Shown piece after piece: positions 51,864 through 60,900 of a DNA stretch of 64,000 nucleotides; the first letter of the stretch is position 1; every line of letters starts with the position of its first letter. The translations under genes were made by a program, and so were the position numbers. This stretch comes from Sphingomonas yunnanensis. GTDB lineage: Bacteria; Pseudomonadota; Alphaproteobacteria; Sphingomonadales; Sphingomonadaceae. Below the pieces are notes generated by a model, which searched no databases, had not been told where the DNA came from, and saw nothing but the letters and a program-made list of their open reading frames with translations. The DNA is taken from NCBI RefSeq assembly GCF_019898765.1, contig NZ_JAIOKB010000009.1, forward strand, positions 101,820 through 165,819. The letters run 5' to 3'.

Positions 51864-52589
51864 ATGAGCGATACCAGACCGCCCACCACGCTCGCTGACC
51901 GCGCGCTGCTGCGGCTCTCCGGCGACGACCCGCGCGGCTTTCTCCAGGGGCTCGTCACCAACGACATGGCGGGCGCGCTGCCGTGCTGGGCGGGGCTGCT
52001 GTCGCCGCAGGGCAAGGCGCTGTTCGACTTCCTCGTCTGGAGCGACGGCGCCGACGTGCTGCTCGACGTCGAGCGCGACGCGCGCGAGGCGCTGGCGCGG
52101 CGGCTGACGATGTACCGGCTGCGCCGCGCGATCACGATCGCGCCCGAGGACTCGCTCGCGGTGCACTGGGCGGCCGAACGGCCCGCAGACGCCGAGGCGG
52201 TGCCCGACCCGCGGCTGGCGGCGCTCGGCTGGCGCTGGCTCGCCCCCGCCGACGACGGGGACGCGGCGGCACCGTGGCGCGCGCACCGACTGTCGCTCGG
52301 CGTGGTTGAGGGCCGCGCCGAGCTGGGCGACGGCGAGACCTTGTGGCTCGAGGCCAACGCGCGCGAGCTGGGCGGGGTGAGCTTCGCCAAGGGCTGCTAT
52401 GTCGGGCAGGAGAATACCGCGCGGATGCACCATCGCAGCAAGGTCAACCGCCGGCTGGTAGTGGCGCCGCTCGCCCCCGACGAGGCCAAGGCGCGCGCGC
52501 TCTACCCCAACCTGGGACTGATGGTGGCGCTGCGCCGCGTCGAGGCGCTCGGCGACGCGCTGCGACCGACGTGGCTACCGGCTGACTGA
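51864..52589 (+). CDS. ygfZ: YgfZ/IBA57-type folate-binding Fe-S repair protein
   Basis: The 241-aa protein starts at the ATG at 51864. It has LLRLSGDDPRGFLQGLVTND near the start, LLSPQGKALFDFLVW, and the hallmark KGCYVGQENTARMHHRSKVN (K-G-C-Y-x-G-Q-E motif with the conserved cysteine). It belongs to the GcvT-like family that uses tetrahydrofolate to help assemble or repair Fe-S clusters. A longer upstream frame is antisense to pyrC and is rejected. At 241 aa it is a short family member. Confidence 0.91.
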   Translation: MSDTRPPTTLADRALLRLSGDDPRGFLQGLVTNDMAGALPCWAGLLSPQGKALFDFLVWSDGADVLLDVERDAREALARRLTMYRLRRAITIAPEDSLAVHWAAERPADAEAVPDPRLAALGWRWLAPADDGDAAAPWRAHRLSLGVVEGRAELGDGETLWLEANARELGGVSFAKGCYVGQENTARMHHRSKVNRRLVVAPLAPDEAKARALYPNLGLMVALRRVEALGDALRPTWLPAD

Positions 52590-52639
52590 CCCGTGCGCGA
52601 CGATCCAGTTTCGCCCAGACTCCCGAACGCCGCCGGCGC

Positions 52640-53863
52640 TCACAGCCGATCGAAGTCGATCGCGCCGTGGCGGTCGAGCCGCTGCTCCGCCGGCGGCATC
52701 GGGTATTTCAGCCCGGTCGCGCAGTTGAACAGGACCACCTCCTCGTCCTCGTCGACCTCGCCGTCGCGCAGCGCCTGGTGATACGCCGCCAGCGTCGCGC
52801 CGCCCTCGGGGCAGAGCAGCAGCCCGTCCTGCCGCGCGCAGGCGTCGACCGCGGCGAGGATCGCGGGATCGCCGACCGCCAGCGCCCTGCCGCCGCTCTC
52901 GCGCACCGCGCGCAGGATGAGGAAATCGCCCACCGCGCGCGGCACGCGGATGCCGGCGGCGACGGTGTGCGCGTCCTCCCAGCGCTCGGCATGTTCCTCG
53001 CCCGCCTCGAAGGCGCGGACGATCGGCGCGCAGCCCGCGGCCTGCACCGCGTACATGCGCGGGCGCTCGCTGCCGATCCAGCCGAGCCGCTCTAGCTCGT
53101 CGAACGCCTTCCACATGCCGATCAGCCCGGTGCCGCCGCCGGTCGGGTAGAAGATCGCCTGGGGCAGCCGCCAGCCGAGCTGCGCGGCGAGCTCCAGTCC
53201 CATCGTCTTCTTGCCCTCGATCCGATAGGGCTCCTTCAGCGTCGAGAAATCGAACCAGCGTCCCTCGGCCGCCCCCTTGCCGACGATCGCGCCGCAATCG
53301 TCGATCAGCCCGTTGACGCGCCACACGCGCGCGCCCTGCGCCGCGATCTCGCGCACGTTCACCTCGGGCGTGTCCTCGGGGCAGAAGACGATCGTCTCGA
53401 TCCCCACGCGCGTGGCATAGGCCGCCAGCGCGGCACCGGCGTTGCCGTTGGTCGGCATCGCGATGCGGGTGACGCCCAGCTCCTTCGCCATCGCCACCGC
53501 CATCACCAGCCCGCGCGCCTTGAAGCTGCCGGTCGGCAGGCGACCCTCGTCCTTGACCCAGACGTGGGCGCCGCCGCTCCGCGCGATCGGGATCAGCGGC
53601 GTCTCGATCTCGCCGAGGCTGACGACGTTGGCCGTGTGCCGCACCGGCAGCAGCTCGCGCCAGCGCCAGAGGTCGGTCGCGCGCGCCGCCAGCGTCTCGC
53701 GCGGCAGCGCGGCGCGCACCGCGTCGAGGTCGTAGCGGACGAGGAGGGGCCGCCCGGCGCGTGAGAGATTGTGAAGCTGGTCCGCCGCGTAGCGCTCGCC
53801 GGTCAGCGAACACTCCAGATGGGTCACGAAGGTGGCGCGCTCGGCAATGAGATTGTCGTTCAT
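52640..53863 (-). CDS. thrC: Threonine synthase
   Basis: This 407-aa PLP enzyme starts at the ATG at 53863. The lysine that binds PLP is in LPTGSFKARGLVMAVAMAKE. MPTNGNAGAALAAYA is the phosphate-binding loop contact, YPTGGGTGLIGMWKA the glycine-rich PLP loop and LLCPEGGATLAAYHQALRDG the late motif. An N-terminal Zn-ribbon-like segment (HLECSLTGERYAADQLHNLS) precedes the fold, as in archaeal-type threonine synthases. It converts O-phosphohomoserine to threonine; thrB for the preceding step lies at 59947. Confidence 0.87.
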   Translation of the reverse strand: MNDNLIAERATFVTHLECSLTGERYAADQLHNLSRAGRPLLVRYDLDAVRAALPRETLAARATDLWRWRELLPVRHTANVVSLGEIETPLIPIARSGGAHVWVKDEGRLPTGSFKARGLVMAVAMAKELGVTRIAMPTNGNAGAALAAYATRVGIETIVFCPEDTPEVNVREIAAQGARVWRVNGLIDDCGAIVGKGAAEGRWFDFSTLKEPYRIEGKKTMGLELAAQLGWRLPQAIFYPTGGGTGLIGMWKAFDELERLGWIGSERPRMYAVQAAGCAPIVRAFEAGEEHAERWEDAHTVAAGIRVPRAVGDFLILRAVRESGGRALAVGDPAILAAVDACARQDGLLLCPEGGATLAAYHQALRDGEVDEDEEVVLFNCATGLKYPMPPAEQRLDRHGAIDFDRL

Positions 53864-54171
53864 GCCAATAGCCTTAGCGGGTGGTGCGGCGGCGTCCATG
53901 GGGCGAAGCGGCGGGGCGTCGAGAACGAGCCGCGCGATGCGGCCTGCCCGGCGAGATGCGCTTCGTCGCGCCCCTCACCCTCCGTCATCCCGGACTTGGT
54001 CCGGGATTCACCGGGCCGCATATCCTGCCCCCGTTGCTCCAGTGGAGGGCTGGATCCCGGACCAAGTCCGGGATGCCGGTGGAGGGGCTCGTCGTGTCCT
54101 CCGCGCGAGCCTGCATCCAGCTCACAGGACGGGAGGATCGCCACCGCAGCGGGGGAGACGAGCCCGCCACC
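53864..54171. other. Intergenic gap with palindromic repeat pair
   Basis: No gene. It contains an inverted pair of the sphingomonad-type repeat (53983-54008 and 54052-54074). Confidence 0.6.
53983..54074. repeat. Inverted pair of short palindromic intergenic repeats
   Basis: The left arm CGTCATCCCGGACTTGGTCC continues GGGATT; the right arm GGATCCCGGACCAAGTCCGG continues GATG. They are reverse complements with a 43-bp spacer. Each arm is itself a hairpin (CCCGGACTTGGTCCGGG). The same unit recurs at 59632-59729, 59803-59829 and 61464-61559. Confidence 0.85.
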
Positions 54172-54723
54172 TCACTCCGGCTTCTTCGCCACCCCGACCA
54201 GCGCGGGGCGCAGCAGCCGGTCCTTGATCATCCAGCCCGACTGCATCTCCTGCACCACCGTGCCAGGCTCGGCGTCGCTCGGCATCTCCACCATCGCCTG
54301 GTGGCGGTTGGGGTCGAGCGGCCGGCCCAACGCCTCGATCTTGGTCAGCCCGTGGCGCGCGAACACATTGGTCAGCTCGCGCCCGGTCGCCTCCAGCCCG
54401 GTGACGAGCCCCTTGAACTTGTCGTCGGCGCGCAGATCGGCCGGGATCGCGGCCAGCGCGCGCTCGAGATTGTCGTTCACCGACAGCACGTCGCGCGCGA
54501 AATTGGTGGCGGCATAGGCGCGCGCGTCGGCGGCGTCCTTCTCGGCACGGCGGCGCACGTTCTGGACGTCGGCCTGCGCGTACAGCGTCTCCTGGCGCGC
54601 GGCGGCGAGCTGGTCCTCCAGCTCGGCGATGCGCTGCGCCTGGGAATCGTGCTCGGCCACCTCGGGCGCGGCCTCGGCGGTGGCCTCGCGCAGGTCGTCG
54701 GCGGAAGTCGGTTGGTCGCTCAT
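54172..54723 (-). CDS. grpE: Nucleotide exchange factor GrpE
   Basis: The 183-aa protein has a long N-terminal coiled coil (IAELEDQLAAARQETLYAQA, then DVQNVRRRAEKDAADARAYA), FARDVLSVNDNLERAL, GLVTGLEATGRELTNVFARH and the C-terminal b-domain LDPNRHQAMVEMPSD, GTVVQEMQSGWMIKDRLLRP. GrpE releases ADP from DnaK. It lies 45 bp downstream of hrcA on the same strand, the usual heat-shock operon order. Confidence 0.97.
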   Translation of the reverse strand: MSDQPTSADDLREATAEAAPEVAEHDSQAQRIAELEDQLAAARQETLYAQADVQNVRRRAEKDAADARAYAATNFARDVLSVNDNLERALAAIPADLRADDKFKGLVTGLEATGRELTNVFARHGLTKIEALGRPLDPNRHQAMVEMPSDAEPGTVVQEMQSGWMIKDRLLRPALVGVAKKPE

Positions 54724-54767
54724 TCTGTCCCTGTCTATTTAAAGCGTCTCGAACGAGTGCCCGCGCC

Positions 54768-55811
54768 TCACCCGAGCAGGCGGGCGAGCGTCGCGGCGGT
54801 GAAATCCACCATGGGCACGACCCGCGCATAGTTCAACCGCGTCGGCCCGATCACCCCGACCACGCCGACCACGCGACCGTCATGCCCGCGGAACGGTTTG
54901 GCGATCACCGAGGATCCCGATAAGGCGAACAGCTTGTTCTCGGCGCCGATGAAGATCCGCGTCGCGTCGCCCGCGCGCGCCGAATCGAGCAGGGCGGCGA
55001 TCTCCTGCTTGCCCTCGAGGTCGTCGAGCAGCCCGCGCACGCGCTCCAGGTCGGCGGCGACGGCATCGTCGAGCAGTCGCCCCTGCCCGCGCACGATCAG
55101 CACCGGGCGGCGCGCGCCGTCCTCGCTCCACACCGCCAGCCCGCGCTCGACCAGGGCGCGCGCGGCGGCGTCGAGCGCGCTGCGCCCGTCCGCCAGTTCG
55201 CGCTCGAGCCGCTGGCGCGCCTCCGCCAGCGTCAGCCCGCCCAGCGTCGCGGTCATGTAATTGCCCGCCTCGACCAGCGCCGACGGGTCGAGCGTGGCGG
55301 ACAGGTCGATCACGCGATTCTCCACCGCGCCGTCCTCGCCGACCAGCACCGCCAGCGCCTGTGCCGGCCCGAGCGGGACGAAGCCGATCGAGCGCAGCAC
55401 CGCCTCGCGCTTGGGCACCATCACCAGCCCGGCGCAGGCGGACAGGCCCGACAGCGCCGCGGTGGTGGCGGCGAGCGCTTCCTCGACCGGTCCGGCGGCG
55501 GCCGCGCGCGCCTCGATCTGCGCGCGCTCCTCCGGCGACGGCGCGCGGGCCTGCATCATGCCGTCGACGAACAGCCGCAGGCCACGCTCGGTCGGCATCC
55601 GCCCCGCCGAGGTGTGCGGCGCCGCGAGCAGCCCCGCGGCCTCGAGCTGCGCCAGCACGTTGCGGATCGACGCGGGCGAGAGGTTGAGCCCCGCCTGCGC
55701 CAGCGCCCTGGAGCCGACCGGCTGGCCGCTGTGGAGATAGCCGTCGACGACGCGGCGGAAGATGTCGCGCGCGCGGTCGGTCAGCTCGGCGATCGGGGGC
55801 GAGGGCGTCAC
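54768..55811 (-). CDS. hrcA: Heat-inducible transcription repressor HrcA
   Basis: The 347-aa protein begins at a GTG at 55811 (VTPSPPIAELTDRARDIFRR), with the winged-helix domain DGYLHSGQPVGSRALAQAGL, SPASIRNVLAQLEAAGLL and PHTSAGRMPTERGLRLFVD. The C-terminus shows IFIGAENKLFALSGSSVIAK and VVGVVGVIGPTRLNYARVVP, diagnostic for HrcA. It represses groESL and related genes through CIRCE elements; none is seen just upstream here. The longer frame to 55970 begins in repeat DNA and is not used. Confidence 0.95.
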   Translation of the reverse strand: MTPSPPIAELTDRARDIFRRVVDGYLHSGQPVGSRALAQAGLNLSPASIRNVLAQLEAAGLLAAPHTSAGRMPTERGLRLFVDGMMQARAPSPEERAQIEARAAAAGPVEEALAATTAALSGLSACAGLVMVPKREAVLRSIGFVPLGPAQALAVLVGEDGAVENRVIDLSATLDPSALVEAGNYMTATLGGLTLAEARQRLERELADGRSALDAAARALVERGLAVWSEDGARRPVLIVRGQGRLLDDAVAADLERVRGLLDDLEGKQEIAALLDSARAGDATRIFIGAENKLFALSGSSVIAKPFRGHDGRVVGVVGVIGPTRLNYARVVPMVDFTAATLARLLG

Positions 55812-56156
55812 CCGCGCAATGTAGGCGGCGGCGGGGGCGGGCTCAACCGGGTTCGGGGTGGGGCGGCGGCGGGCGCGAATGTTGCGAATGTTGAGTCGCT
55901 GGCGCGTTCGGTGGCGAATGTTGAGTCGCGGGTGCGAGCGGCGTGAGGCAAGGATGGAGGCAGCGGTCACCCGCGCGCTCTAGCCGGGCGTGCGGGGCGT
56001 AGGACAGCGCTGCCGCTCTCCGATCCCCCCGCCGAGCGGGGAGGATCTTAGCTCGATCGGATCGAACACCCCGCTCCGGCTCTCGCCCGGGGGAGACAGC
56101 GTGACCATCGCTGTGCCGCATGGGCGCCCCCCCGCCACGCGAAGAGGATCTACAAC
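55812..56156. other. Intergenic gap with direct repeats
   Basis: It separates ruvB from hrcA, both on the minus strand. GCGAATGTTGAGTCGC occurs at 55884-55899 and 55914-55929, with a partial third copy at 55875-55884. No gene is seen; the repeats lie 63-118 bp upstream of hrcA, in promoter position. Confidence 0.6.
55875..55929. repeat. Direct repeats upstream of hrcA
   Basis: Two exact 16-bp copies of GCGAATGTTGAGTCGC start 30 bp apart, plus a preceding GCGAATGTTG. The spacing near three helical turns suits side-by-side protein binding. No known regulator site is recognised. Confidence 0.6.
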
Positions 56157-57182
56157 TCACTGATCGAACAGCCCGTCCTGGCTCCCGGCGGGCGGGTTCA
56201 ACCCCAGATGCTTCCACCCGCCGGCGTTGAGCACGCGCCCGCGCGCGGTGCGCGCCACCAGCCCGAGCTGGATCAGATAGGGCTCGATCACCTCCTCGAT
56301 CGTGTCGCGCGGCTCGCTCAGCCCGGCGGCGAGCGTCTCCACCCCGACCGGGCCGCCGCGGTACACGTCGGCGATCATCGTGAGATAGCGCCGGTCCATC
56401 GCGTCGAGCCCGAGCGTGTCGACCTCGAGCCGGTCGAGCGCGCGGTCGGCCACGCCCGCGTCCACCGTCACCGCCCCGGCGACATTGGCGAAGTCGCGCA
56501 CGCGGCGCAGCAGCCGCCCCGCGATCCGCGGCGTGCCGCGCGCCCTCCGCGCGATCTCGGCGGCGCCGTCGGGCGCGATGCCGAGCTCGAGCAGCCCCGC
56601 CGCGCGCGCCACCACGCGGGTGAGCTCCTCCACGCTGTAGAATTGCAGCCGCACCGGGATGCCGAAGCGGTCGCGCAGCGGCGTGGTGAGCAGCCCCTGC
56701 CGCGTGGTCGCGCCCACCAGCGTGAAGCGCGGCAGGTCGATCCGCACCGAGCGCGCCGACGGCCCCTCGCCGATCATCAGATCGAGCGCGCGGTCCTCCA
56801 TCGCGGGGTAGAGCACCTCCTCGACCGCGGGCTGGAGCCGGTGGATCTCGTCGATGAACAGCACGTCGCCGTCCTCGAGGTTGGTCAGCAGCGCGGCGAG
56901 GTCGCCCGACTTGGCGATCACCGGGCCCGAGGTGGCGCGGAAGCCCACCCCCATCTCGCGCGCGATGATCTGCGCCAGCGTCGTCTTGCCCAAGCCGGGC
57001 GGGCCGAAGAACAGGACATGGTCGAGCGCGTCGCCGCGGCCGCGCGCGGCGTCGATGAAGACGCGCAGATTCTCGCGCGCGGCCTTCTGCCCGACGAAAT
57101 CGTCGAGCGTCTTGGGGCGCAGCGCGGCGTCGACGTCCTCGACGCGGCGCGTGGACGAGATCAGGCGGTCGGCGTCGGTCAC
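56157..57182 (-). CDS. ruvB: Holliday junction branch migration helicase subunit RuvB
   Basis: The protein is 341 aa from a GTG at 57182 (VTDADRLISSTRRVEDVDAA). It has LRPKTLDDFVGQKAARENL, Walker A FFGPPGLGKTTLAQIIAREM, Walker B DVLFIDEIHRLQPAVEEVLY, sensor 1 LVGATTRQGLLTTPLRDRFG (with the RuvB b-hairpin region before it) and the C-terminal winged helix LSEPRDTIEEVIEPYLIQLG. It drives branch migration with RuvA. ruvA and ruvC are not adjacent in this window. Confidence 0.97.
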   Translation of the reverse strand: MTDADRLISSTRRVEDVDAALRPKTLDDFVGQKAARENLRVFIDAARGRGDALDHVLFFGPPGLGKTTLAQIIAREMGVGFRATSGPVIAKSGDLAALLTNLEDGDVLFIDEIHRLQPAVEEVLYPAMEDRALDLMIGEGPSARSVRIDLPRFTLVGATTRQGLLTTPLRDRFGIPVRLQFYSVEELTRVVARAAGLLELGIAPDGAAEIARRARGTPRIAGRLLRRVRDFANVAGAVTVDAGVADRALDRLEVDTLGLDAMDRRYLTMIADVYRGGPVGVETLAAGLSEPRDTIEEVIEPYLIQLGLVARTARGRVLNAGGWKHLGLNPPAGSQDGLFDQ

Positions 57183-57277
57183 GCTTCGTTCCGTAGCGCG
57201 CGGCGGCGCGCGGGCAAAGCCCCGGTGGGAAGTGGGAGGTGAGGCCGGCAGGGACAAAGCGCTGGTTTCCCCATGAT

Positions 57278-57303
57278 CGTCATCCCCGCGAAGGCGGGGA
57301 TGA
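57278..57303. repeat. Palindromic repeat
   Basis: CGTCATCCCCGCGAAGGCGG continues GGATGA: the stem CATCCCCGC/GCGGGGATG closes a short loop. It follows a different consensus from the other palindromes in the core region and lies between ruvB and the small gene at 57331. Confidence 0.75.
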
Positions 57304-57330
57304 TGGGAGAGGGGGCCGGCCCCCGCCGGC

Positions 57331-57696
57331 TCACGCCAGCCGGTCGACCACCATCCCGCTGCTCCCCGGCGCGGGGCTGCCGTAGGTGGCGCCGCCCAGG
57401 CTGGCGCGCAATTTGTCGAGCACGCGGTCGAATTGGTCGAGCTGCGCGTCGGCGCGGCGCATCAGGCTGCCGGTCGAGCCCGACCCGCCGGTCTCGCCGA
57501 AGAAGTCCTTGAGCGACGCGCCCGCGCTCGCGCTCAATGCGCCGCCAGCCACCTGCGAGTCGACCCGCGCGGCGATGGTGCGATCCTCCGCCGTCGCCGG
57601 GACCGGCGGGGTCGCCGGCGCGACCGCCGCGCGCGTCGTCGGCGCTGCCGAGAGCGGCAGCGACGAGGAGGACAGCAGCGGGGTCAATACGGTCAC
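57331..57696 (-). CDS. Hypothetical protein
   Basis: The frame is 121 aa from a GTG at 57696, set by AAGGAG 6 nt upstream. The N-terminus (VTVLTPLLSSSSLPLSAAPT) is Ser/Ala/Pro-rich but not a clear signal peptide. The middle has EDRTIAARVDSQVAGGALSA and ASLKDFFGETGGSGSTGSLM, and a helical C-terminal part MRRADAQLDQFDRVLDKLRA. No family is recognised. High-G+C codon use like its neighbours supports a real gene. Confidence 0.55.
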   Translation of the reverse strand: MTVLTPLLSSSSLPLSAAPTTRAAVAPATPPVPATAEDRTIAARVDSQVAGGALSASAGASLKDFFGETGGSGSTGSLMRRADAQLDQFDRVLDKLRASLGGATYGSPAPGSSGMVVDRLA

Positions 57697-57824
57697 GAAC
57701 AACTCCTTGCGCCACCGAAGGCGTCTTCGACCAAAGACTTAGGCCGATAATGGTTGCTCAAAGGTGACCGGCTCGCCGCCGATCCGACTCGGCCCGTCGC
57801 AGAACGGGCGAAAGTGCAGTCTCG

Positions 57825-58505
57825 TCAACGGGTTGCGTTATATTTCAGCTGGTCGGGGGTGAGCTGGAAGCCGACCAGCGCCTCGAAGCTGGCCGAGGCC
57901 ACCGCGGTGCGCACCTGCGGGTCGGCGAGCGGGTCGAGCGCGGCGTCCTCGTCGCCCGCCTTGCGCTTCTTGGTCAGCCGGTCGCGCACCTCGGCCGGGA
58001 GCGTCGCGGCCGCGCGCGCCACCGCGCTGCTCGCCTCGGCCGAGGCGGTCGCGACCGGCTGGCCCGCGTCGAAGTGGAGCGCGACCTCGCCGAGCCGTTT
58101 GGCCACCACCGAGCTGCCGCCGCGCGTGATCGCGATGAAATAGGGCAGCGTCACGTCGCGCGGCGAGTCGGCGCGGACGCGGCGCGCGCGCACGTCGAAG
58201 GTGACGCGCGTGATCACGTCGCTGCCCTGGTCGTCGCAGGTCGAGCGGACGTTGCTGATCGTCGCCACGGTGTCGATCGCGCTGGCGGTGCGGCTGGCAG
58301 GCGGGTCGAACAAGGTGACGTCGCCGGTGCCCGCGGGGACCGCCACGGTCGGGCAGACCGAGCGCACCGCGGTGATGCCCGCGCCGCCGCGCGAGACGTC
58401 GATCTCGCCGGTGCGCGCGCAGCCCGCCACGAGCAGGAGGACGAGCGATGCGGCGAGCGGGCGGTGGAGAGTCACGCCGGGAGGAGTCACGGGGGGAGAA
58501 TTCAC
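57825..58505 (-). CDS. Predicted outer-membrane or periplasmic lipoprotein
   Basis: The 226-aa frame begins with GTG codons at 58505, 58490 and 58475; the last gives a compact lipoprotein signal VTLHRPLAASLVLLLVAGC with lipobox LVAGC, so it may be the true start. The mature part has ASAIDTVATISNVRSTCDDQ and DVTLPYFIAITRGGSSVVAK, resembling a b-sandwich, and a C-terminal region ASFEALVGFQLTPDQLKYNA. The pattern recurs in sphingomonads but has no known function. It is divergent from ispH. Confidence 0.75.
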   Translation of the reverse strand: MNSPPVTPPGVTLHRPLAASLVLLLVAGCARTGEIDVSRGGAGITAVRSVCPTVAVPAGTGDVTLFDPPASRTASAIDTVATISNVRSTCDDQGSDVITRVTFDVRARRVRADSPRDVTLPYFIAITRGGSSVVAKRLGEVALHFDAGQPVATASAEASSAVARAAATLPAEVRDRLTKKRKAGDEDAALDPLADPQVRTAVASASFEALVGFQLTPDQLKYNATR

Positions 58506-58621
58506 TGGGGTATCCCGACAATCAGCACGTGCGACAACGGGGCCGCGCGAACGGCCCCGGTCACGCCCGCAGCATAGGAACCGACTATCGCCGGAGCAAG
58601 CATTGGCGTAGACGCGGGGGC

Positions 58622-59587
58622 ATGGCCGAACCCGCTCCCGCCCGCCGCCCGCTCGAGCTGCTGATCGCCGCGCCGCGCGGCTTCTGCGCCGGCGTCGACC
58701 GCGCGATCCGCATCGTCGAGCTCGCGATCGAGAAGAACGGCGCGCCCGTCTACGTCCGCCACGAGATCGTCCACAACAAGTTCGTGGTCGACTCGCTCAA
58801 GGCCAAGGGCGCGATCTTCGTCGAGGAGCTGGACGAGGTGCCCGACGGCGCGCCGGTGGTCTTCTCCGCGCACGGCGTGCCCAAGTCGGTCCCCGCGGCG
58901 GCGCAGGACCGCGGGCTGGACTATCTCGACGCCACCTGCCCGCTCGTCTCCAAGGTCCACCGCCAGGCCGAGCGGCTGGTCGCGGCGGGGCGGCACATCC
59001 TGTTCATCGGCCACGCCGGCCACCCCGAGGTGATCGGCACCTTTGGCCAGGTCCCCCCCGGGGCGATGACGCTGATCGAGACGGTGGAGGACGTCGCCGC
59101 GCTCGCCCCCGCCGATCCCGCCAACCTCGCCTTCCTCACCCAGACGACGCTGTCGGTCGACGACACCGCCGCGGTGGTAGCGGCGCTGCACGCGCGCTTC
59201 CCGCTGGTGCAGGCGCCGCACGGCGAGGACATCTGCTATGCCACGTCGAACCGCCAGGCCGCGGTGAAGGCGATCGCGGCGGCGTGCGACGCGCTGCTGG
59301 TGATCGGCGCGCCCAACTCGTCCAACTCGCTGCGGCTGGTCGAGGTGGCGGAGCGCCAGGGCATCCGCGCGGCGCTGATCCAGCGCGCCGCGGACCTCGA
59401 CTGGGCGTTCCTCGACGGCGTCGGCACGCTGGGCCTCACCGCCGGCGCCTCCGCGCCCGAGCTGCTGGTGCGCGAGCTGGTCGACCGGCTCTCGACCCGC
59501 TTCGACGTGACCGAGCGCGAGGAAGAGACCACGCGCGAGACGATCGCCTTCAAGCTGCCGCGCGGGCTGGAGTCGGCGGCGGCGTAA
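58622..59587 (+). CDS. ispH: 4-hydroxy-3-methylbut-2-enyl diphosphate reductase
   Basis: This 321-aa IspH/LytB enzyme starts at the ATG at 58622. It has the three cluster cysteines: APRGFCAGVDRAIRIVELAI, YLDATCPLVSKVHRQAERLV and DICYATSNRQAAVKAIA. The substrate-binding set is VRHEIVHNKFVVDSLKAKGA, FSAHGVPKSV, IGHAGHPEVIGTFGQ, FLTQTTLSVDDT and IGAPNSSNSLRLVEVA. It performs the last step of the MEP isoprenoid pathway. It is monocistronic in appearance. Confidence 0.97.
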   Translation: MAEPAPARRPLELLIAAPRGFCAGVDRAIRIVELAIEKNGAPVYVRHEIVHNKFVVDSLKAKGAIFVEELDEVPDGAPVVFSAHGVPKSVPAAAQDRGLDYLDATCPLVSKVHRQAERLVAAGRHILFIGHAGHPEVIGTFGQVPPGAMTLIETVEDVAALAPADPANLAFLTQTTLSVDDTAAVVAALHARFPLVQAPHGEDICYATSNRQAAVKAIAAACDALLVIGAPNSSNSLRLVEVAERQGIRAALIQRAADLDWAFLDGVGTLGLTAGASAPELLVRELVDRLSTRFDVTEREEETTRETIAFKLPRGLESAAA

Positions 59588-59631
59588 GGGAGGCGCTGGG
59601 CTTTCTTCCGCCCGGCACCTCACCCACCGTT

Positions 59632-59729
59632 CGTCATCCCGGACCTGGTCCCGGGATCCACCGTGCCGCACTTCCATCGGCCAATGAGGACGCGGGGGGG
59701 GCGGGCCCCGGAACAAGTCCGGGGTGACG
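59632..59729. repeat. Inverted pair of short palindromic intergenic repeats
   Basis: The left arm CGTCATCCCGGACCTGGTCC continues CGGGATC; the right arm CCCCGGAACAAGTCCGGGGT continues GACG. Same family as 53983-54074, with a similar spacer of about 47 bp. Confidence 0.8.
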
Positions 59730-59802
59730 GCGCATAGCGGGCGCGGCGCGCGCGCTCGTCGCCCCCTTCCCGGCCACACCGATTGCCGCACGTGCGGCAC
59801 GA

Positions 59803-59829
59803 TGGATCCCGGCTCAGGGCCGGGACGAC
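59803..59829. repeat. Single palindromic repeat copy
   Basis: GGATCCCGGCTCAGGGCCGG continues GACGACG, a diverged member of the same family. Confidence 0.7.
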
Positions 59830-59946
59830 GGCACGAGAGTGGCGCGCATTGCCTTCTAAATCGCATCCCGGGCTTGACCGCGCCTCCTCTCATCCGCGAA
59901 CGAACCGGCCGCGGGCGCCCGGACGGCCGCCGCGAGGGGGCGACAG

Positions 59947-60900
59947 GTGGCAGTCTACACGCAGGTATCCGCCGAGGCGCTCGCCGCCTTCCTCGCGCGC
60001 TACGATGTCGGCGCGCTGGTATCGGCCAAGGGCATCGCCGAGGGCGTTGAGAATTCCAACTATCTCGTCGACACCACCGACGCGCGCTTCATCCTCACGC
60101 TCTACGAGAAGCGAGTCGCCGCCGACGACCTGCCCTTCTTCCTGGCGCTGCTCGACCATCTCGCCGCGCGCGGCCTGCCCGTGCCGCCCGCGATCGCCGA
60201 CCGCGAGGGCGTCGCGATCCAGCGGCTCGCCGAGCGCCCCGCCTGCCTGATCCGCTTCCTTCCCGGCGTCTCGGTCTCGCAACCCAGCCCGGCGCAGGCG
60301 CGCGCCGCCGCGCGGGCGCTGGGCAAGATGCACGAAGCGCTCGGCGATTTCGCGTCGACCCGCGCCAACTCGATGGGCGTGGCGACGTGGCGCCCGCTGC
60401 TCGATCGCTGCGGGCGCGACATGGACACGATCCAGCCCGGCCTGTTCGACCGCGTCGCGCGCGCGCTCGACGCGATCGAGCGCGACTGGCCCAGCGACCT
60501 GCCGAGCGGCGCGATCCACGCCGACCTCTTCCCCGACAACGTGCTGATGCTGGGGGATGAGGTCACCGGCCTGATCGACTTCTACTTCGCCTGCACCGAC
60601 CTGCGCGCCTATGACCTGGCGGTGATGCACTCGGCCTGGGCGTTCGACGCCGCCGGAGCGCCGGTCGACACCGCGGTGGGTGAAGCGCTGCTCGCCGGCT
60701 ATGCCGCGGCCGCGCCGCTCTCCGCCGCCGAGCGCGCCGCGCTGCCGCTGCTCGCCCGCGGCGCCTGCGTCCGATTCCTGCTCAGCCGCGCGTGGGACTG
60801 GCTGCACACCCCTGCCGACGCACTGGTCACGCGCAAGGACCCGCTCGCCTATCTCCACCGCCTCGCCTGGTACGAGGCCCATCCGGACTGTTTCCCATGA
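59947..60900 (+). CDS. thrB: Homoserine kinase (ThrB, choline-kinase-like type)
   Basis: This 317-aa protein starts at a GTG at 59947 and is of the alphaproteobacterial/Pseudomonas ThrB2 type with a protein-kinase-like fold. It has VSAEALAAFLARYDVGALVS, AEGVENSNYLVDTTDARFIL, LTLYEKR, the catalytic loop IHADLFPDNVLMLGD (H-x-D....N) and the metal loop GLIDFYFACTDLRAYDLAVM. It phosphorylates homoserine ahead of ThrC (52640-53863). The last 4 bp overlap rnhA, the common sphingomonad and rhizobial order thrB-rnhA. Confidence 0.94.
   Translation: MAVYTQVSAEALAAFLARYDVGALVSAKGIAEGVENSNYLVDTTDARFILTLYEKRVAADDLPFFLALLDHLAARGLPVPPAIADREGVAIQRLAERPACLIRFLPGVSVSQPSPAQARAAARALGKMHEALGDFASTRANSMGVATWRPLLDRCGRDMDTIQPGLFDRVARALDAIERDWPSDLPSGAIHADLFPDNVLMLGDEVTGLIDFYFACTDLRAYDLAVMHSAWAFDAAGAPVDTAVGEALLAGYAAAAPLSAAERAALPLLARGACVRFLLSRAWDWLHTPADALVTRKDPLAYLHRLAWYEAHPDCFP

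Larger units (their letters stand above)
59588..59946. other. Intergenic gap with several palindromic repeats
   Basis: No gene. It holds a repeat pair (59632-59729) and a further single copy (59803-59829). Confidence 0.6.
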
